Shown piece by piece: positions 4,778 through 6,864 of a stretch of 6,864 bases of DNA. The notes under the pieces are model-generated. The model worked only from the letters and a program-made list of their open reading frames with translations, ran no database searches and was not told the DNA's origin. Numbering within the stretch: the first letter of the stretch is position 1; every line of letters starts with the position of its first letter. Source of the DNA: Chromatiales bacterium (GTDB lineage Bacteria; Pseudomonadota; Gammaproteobacteria; SZUA-152); contig JALTPW010000978.1 in the NCBI GenBank assembly GCA_026999335.1, positions 1 to 6,864 of the forward strand. Reading direction: 5' to 3'. The translations under genes were made by a program, and so were the position numbers.

Positions 4778-6864
4778 TTATTCCATTGCCCCCAGGTCAT
4801 TGACGGCGTTACGTGGCGCACCCTGCTGGTGCCGCACGTATTGCCGAACCACCCCGGGAAGCCCGGCGGGGATGGCCTGTGCGGTTCCCTGCACCAGCGG
4901 GGTATCCCTTGGCGCCAACGTCTGCTGGTCGATGGGCTCAGGCGCACCGGCGGTGTCCAGCAGATTGTCCGCGCCATTCAGCGTCGGGACGGCTGTCGCA
5001 TCTCCGTAGTAGCAGTTATCTACGATGCCGGAATCCTTCCATGCATCCGTGATCCAGTTCACGCCGAAATTTACGCTACCTCTGTTGGTGTCACTGAAGC
5101 AGAAGTAGGCCGGCGTATTGGTATTCTCCCCTGTGAAATAAACGATGTTGTTGAACATCTCCACCACCTCCTGTGAGGGTGTCGTGGCATTCCGGTTACC
5201 CAGGTAGAACAGGCGGAACCGCCAGGAGTCATCCCGATCCTCCTGGATGGAAACGGTATTGTTGTAGAAATACAGTGTTCCTTCGCGGGACAGCGCCGGG
5301 TCGTTGTCGCTGCCATAGTGAACGATATTCCCGGCATCCGTCTCGCTGCCGACATGACGAAAAAAATTGCCGTAGACATGGGTCTTCCGGTACGCCGCTT
5401 CGGCTTCCTGAACCTTCTGCAAGCGGCCGGCATCGATACTCGGGCAATTGTTGACATCACTGCAACCCAGTTCGCGAAGATATTCATCGACGATATACCA
5501 GGGCGCCGCATCCTCAACCTCCACCAGATCCAACATGCGGGAACTGCCACTGTCGAACCAGTTGTAACGGATCACCGAACCGGCCACACGCTCCTTTAGC
5601 GTCGACCCGCTGGAACCCGGCGCATTTGAACCAAACCGGTTGTACTGGTATACCACCCCTATCGCCTGAATATACATCCCGTGCTCCCGGTAGCTGCCTG
5701 CCTGCCCGTGGTTGCGCAGGTCATTGCCCTCGATGAGCAGATTGCGGGTCAGGTGGGCCTCGTTGTACCCCTGTGACATAGTGAAGATACCGTTACCGCA
5801 GTTCTCCAGCTCGTTGCCGCGGATGACGATGTTGTCACCCGCCTGGATGCGGATACAGGCCGCGCCGCTTTCGTAGCTGTCCGTGCTGCCGTCCATGCGG
5901 GTATAGCTGAAGGTGTTCTTGGCGTTTCGGATATGCAGCCCTTCGATAACGATGTTGTGCACCTTGAGATCGTAGTCCCGGTTGTACAGCATCACCATCG
6001 CCAGCCCTTCCATCGGCGCATAGGTGCCATAGGCTGCACTATCGCCGGGGTCGTTCAGCGCGCCGTCACCGTCGAGGATGGGCCGTTCCCCATTGGAGCC
6101 GGCAACGCCGCATACCCGGATGGGCTCCTGTTCCGTGCCGTCGGTACGGATGATGATCTTTTCCCGGTAGGGCGCCGCGCGATAGTGGATACGCACCGTG
6201 TCACCCGGGCCGAGGTTACTCCAAGGGACATCGCCAATACCGGCATAGGCCTGCCCGGGGCCGACCGGGTAGTCGTCGCCGCTACCCGTATGAACACACG
6301 AACCGGTGGTCACGAAATCATCATTGATGATCGTGCCGCTGGCCTCGGCGGCCGCCAGCTCGGCATTGACGGGATTGCTCAGTTGCAGCCTGAAAGTCTC
6401 GTCACTCTCCACCACCGTATCGCCGAGGAGGGTGACCGTGACCGTGGCGGTGCTGGCATTGGCCGGGATCACCAGCGTATCACTGACCGGCTGGTAGTCA
6501 CTGCCGGCCTGCGCGGAATCATCGGCAGTGGCGTAGTCCACGCGCACCTCTTCGCTGGCCGGCGTATCCAGGGTGACATTGAAAACCAGCTCACTGGTGC
6601 CGCTGTCACCCTCGTTGGCGGAAGCGGACGAGACACTGATCCGCGTCGCCGGCGCCCGGTCATCATTGATGATTGTGCCGCTGGCCTCGGCGGCCGCCAG
6701 CTCGGCATTGACGGGATTGCTCAGTTGCAGCCTGAAGGTCTCGTCACTCTCCACCACCGTATCGCCGAGGAGGGTGACCGTGACCGTGGCGGTGCTGGCA
6801 TTGGCCGGGATCACCAGCGTATCACTGACCGGCTGGTAGTCACTGCCGGCCTGCGCGGAATCAT
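4778..6864 (-). CDS. Large Calx-beta repeat protein with C-terminal parallel beta-helix domain (5' end beyond window)
   Basis: 694 residues are visible, open to the right edge, so the true start and any signal peptide lie outside. Counting from the edge, residues 1-68 are the end of one Calx-beta repeat and 69-182 a complete 114-residue repeat. The repeats contain NEGDSG, DYATADDSAQAGSDY, GDTVVESDETF and IINDD, the acidic calcium-binding pattern of Calx-beta domains. Residues 183-694 form a right-handed parallel beta-helix (pectin-lyase-like) with rungs such as HNIVIEGLHIRNA, DNIVIRGNELENCGNG, RNLLIEGNDLRNHG and TLYFYNNTVSI. The protein ends NDLGAME, an ending common in bacterial beta-helix proteins. 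Eight cysteines in this domain suit an exported, disulfide-containing protein. Polysaccharide binding or cleavage is plausible, but no specific lyase motif is certain. It stops 285 bp upstream of hisD in the same direction, with no obvious intrinsic terminator right after the stop. Confidence 0.9.
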   Translation of the reverse strand, partial: DSAQAGSDYQPVSDTLVIPANASTATVTVTLLGDTVVESDETFRLQLSNPVNAELAAAEASGTIINDDRAPATRISVSSASANEGDSGTSELVFNVTLDTPASEEVRVDYATADDSAQAGSDYQPVSDTLVIPANASTATVTVTLLGDTVVESDETFRLQLSNPVNAELAAAEASGTIINDDFVTTGSCVHTGSGDDYPVGPGQAYAGIGDVPWSNLGPGDTVRIHYRAAPYREKIIIRTDGTEQEPIRVCGVAGSNGERPILDGDGALNDPGDSAAYGTYAPMEGLAMVMLYNRDYDLKVHNIVIEGLHIRNAKNTFSYTRMDGSTDSYESGAACIRIQAGDNIVIRGNELENCGNGIFTMSQGYNEAHLTRNLLIEGNDLRNHGQAGSYREHGMYIQAIGVVYQYNRFGSNAPGSSGSTLKERVAGSVIRYNWFDSGSSRMLDLVEVEDAAPWYIVDEYLRELGCSDVNNCPSIDAGRLQKVQEAEAAYRKTHVYGNFFRHVGSETDAGNIVHYGSDNDPALSREGTLYFYNNTVSIQEDRDDSWRFRLFYLGNRNATTPSQEVVEMFNNIVYFTGENTNTPAYFCFSDTNRGSVNFGVNWITDAWKDSGIVDNCYYGDATAVPTLNGADNLLDTAGAPEPIDQQTLAPRDTPLVQGTAQAIPAGLPGVVRQYVRHQQGAPRNAVNDLGAME
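6318..6659. repeat. Calx-beta tandem repeat unit, complete copy (342 bp)
   Basis: One full period of a direct repeat whose next copy begins at 6660. The 342-bp period equals 114 codons and so keeps the frame. The first 205 bases of this unit differ from the neighbouring copy at only two positions (TGATC versus TGATT, and CTGAAAG versus CTGAAGG), both silent. Confidence 0.93.
6660..6864. repeat. Calx-beta tandem repeat unit, partial copy cut by window edge
   Basis: 205 bp that match 6318-6522 at 203 positions. The copy continues beyond the right edge, so the total repeat number cannot be read here; such arrays often hold several more units. Confidence 0.93.

Overview
The window looks like chromosomal DNA of a GC-rich proteobacterium, most likely a non-enteric gammaproteobacterium. 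Three things point there: a compact his gene cluster with a single-function HisB (enteric bacteria carry a HisB fused to a phosphatase), REP-type palindrome doublets in the gaps between genes, and a large exported beta-helix protein with Calx-beta repeats. No rRNA, tRNA or CRISPR array is visible. All protein genes lie on the minus strand, so the window reads right to left in transcription order.

Right part (4778-6864): the 3' portion of a large gene whose start is beyond the right edge. It encodes near-identical tandem Calx-beta repeats (114 residues, 342 bp) followed by a C-terminal right-handed parallel beta-helix (pectin-lyase-like) domain of about 510 residues. It is probably a secreted or surface protein acting on or binding polysaccharide; its substrate is unknown.

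Middle gap (4493-4777): a non-coding stretch with two unusual structures. One is a roughly 120-bp element (about 4600-4720) with IS200/IS605-like hairpins near both ends and a nested stem-loop with possible pseudoknot between them. It resembles a non-autonomous TnpB-type element or an omega-RNA relic. The other is a strong GC hairpin (4526-4546) about 34 bp upstream of hisD.

Left part (1-4492): hisD-hisC-hisB-hisH-hisA, all co-directional, with hisA cut off by the left edge. In pathway order, HisA isomerises ProFAR to PRFAR, HisH supplies ammonia to HisF (not in the window) to make IGP, HisB dehydrates IGP, HisC transaminates imidazole-acetol phosphate, and HisD oxidises histidinol to histidine. 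hisB and hisH are tightly coupled (3-bp gap). The hisD-hisC and hisH-hisA gaps are each filled by a REP doublet, and the two doublets belong to different sequence families. hisG does not lie directly upstream of hisD, and hisF/hisI would be expected beyond the left edge.

The his genes themselves look ordinary and intact. The points worth a second look are the structured element at 4600-4720, the two REP families inside one operon, and the nearly identical Calx-beta repeats.
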